Below are positions 63,863 through 64,000 of a stretch of 64,000 nucleotides of DNA, in pieces. The first letter of the stretch is position 1, and every line of letters begins with the position of its first letter. The DNA is taken from assembly GCA_028293625.1 (NCBI GenBank), contig JAQGOL010000034.1, forward strand, positions 225,331 to 289,330. Reading direction: 5' to 3'. The notes beneath the pieces were generated by a model that ran no database searches, was not told the DNA's origin, and saw nothing but the letters and a program-made list of their open reading frames with translations. The stretch comes from Chthoniobacteraceae bacterium (lineage in GTDB: Bacteria > Verrucomicrobiota > Verrucomicrobiia > Chthoniobacterales > Chthoniobacteraceae). A program made the position numbers and the translations under genes.

Positions 63863-64000
63863 TTATTTTTCTCCCACGGTGCGAATAGATGGAACAAGCA
63901 AACGCTGCTGCAGAAGGATCAAAGGACTATAGAAGGCACCGATAAAATCCTTTTGGTAAGCATCGTCTCCGCTCGCACTACGAAAGGCGTAGAAAATTCC
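63863..64000 (-). CDS. C-terminal end of an unidentified protein (truncated by the window edge)
   Basis: The minus-strand frame is open from the window edge for 45 residues (GIFYAFRSASGDDAYQKDFI ... VPSIRTVGEK) to TAA at 63863-63865, directly abutting the REP-like copy. Too short to identify. Confidence 0.4.
   Translation of the reverse strand, partial: GIFYAFRSASGDDAYQKDFIGAFYSPLILLQQRLLVPSIRTVGEK

Overview
The window looks like a chromosome segment of a heterotrophic member of the Verrucomicrobia (PVC superphylum), perhaps near Chthoniobacter or related soil and freshwater lineages. This is inferred from gene families, since no search was run. The markers are a PSD1/DUF1549/DUF1553 protein with an N-terminal CxxCH haem site, a PVC-type haem-binding dehydrogenase with ThuA-like and HEAT-like parts, a PEP-CTERM protein built of autotransporter-associated beta-strand repeats, a CE15-type esterase, a GH32 enzyme, and two M16 peptidases beside gspD/gspE.

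Layout. 1-6034 (+): the end of one M16 peptidase, a second M16-like protein without the zinc motif, then secretin GspD and ATPase GspE. 6031-8898 (-): a PSD1 cytochrome-type protein. 9094-11358 (+): a hybrid histidine kinase. 11381-14020 (-): a flavin reductase and arginine decarboxylase. 14185-20834: housekeeping and accessory genes (DUF151 nuclease, SDR, MutY, RNase HIII, HU, thioesterase, CE15 esterase, a secreted protein with a helix-turn-helix-like tail). 20858-24271 (-): tRNA-Gln, gpmI and an Fe-S maturation set (SufT, IscU-like, degenerate rhodanese). 24358-28325 (+): phosphatidylserine decarboxylase, phosphatidylserine synthase, a GT81-like glycosyltransferase and a DUF1015 protein. 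28392-31722 (-): a GH32 enzyme and a ThuA protein separated by a terminator. 31906-33300: a glycine-pentad solenoid-like membrane protein, tRNA-Ser and a 21-bp tandem array. 34006-38436 (+): a giant PEP-CTERM repeat protein. 38658-44364 (-): a tight operon of haem dehydrogenase, Gfo/Idh/MocA oxidoreductase, xylose isomerase and cupin, with a divergent PAS-AraC regulator. 45336-53466: large secreted sugar- or polysaccharide-related proteins. 53501-64000: an accessory stretch of small, mostly minus-strand hypothetical genes, several broken by frameshifts or stops, sprinkled with copies of a short REP-like sequence and ending with a REP-associated (RAYT-type) Y1 transposase.

How it fits together. 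The left half is core metabolism and envelope biogenesis. The centre is plant-polysaccharide and sugar degradation (fructan, xylose and probably glucuronoxylan side chains) with secreted proteins. The right end is a decaying, repeat-bearing accessory region. The most notable non-standard signals are the REP/RAYT family, the 21-bp (seven-codon) array, the Gly-every-fifth-residue protein, a signal peptidase-like protein with Gln at the usual general-base Lys position, and a predicted secreted protein ending in a DNA-binding-like fold.
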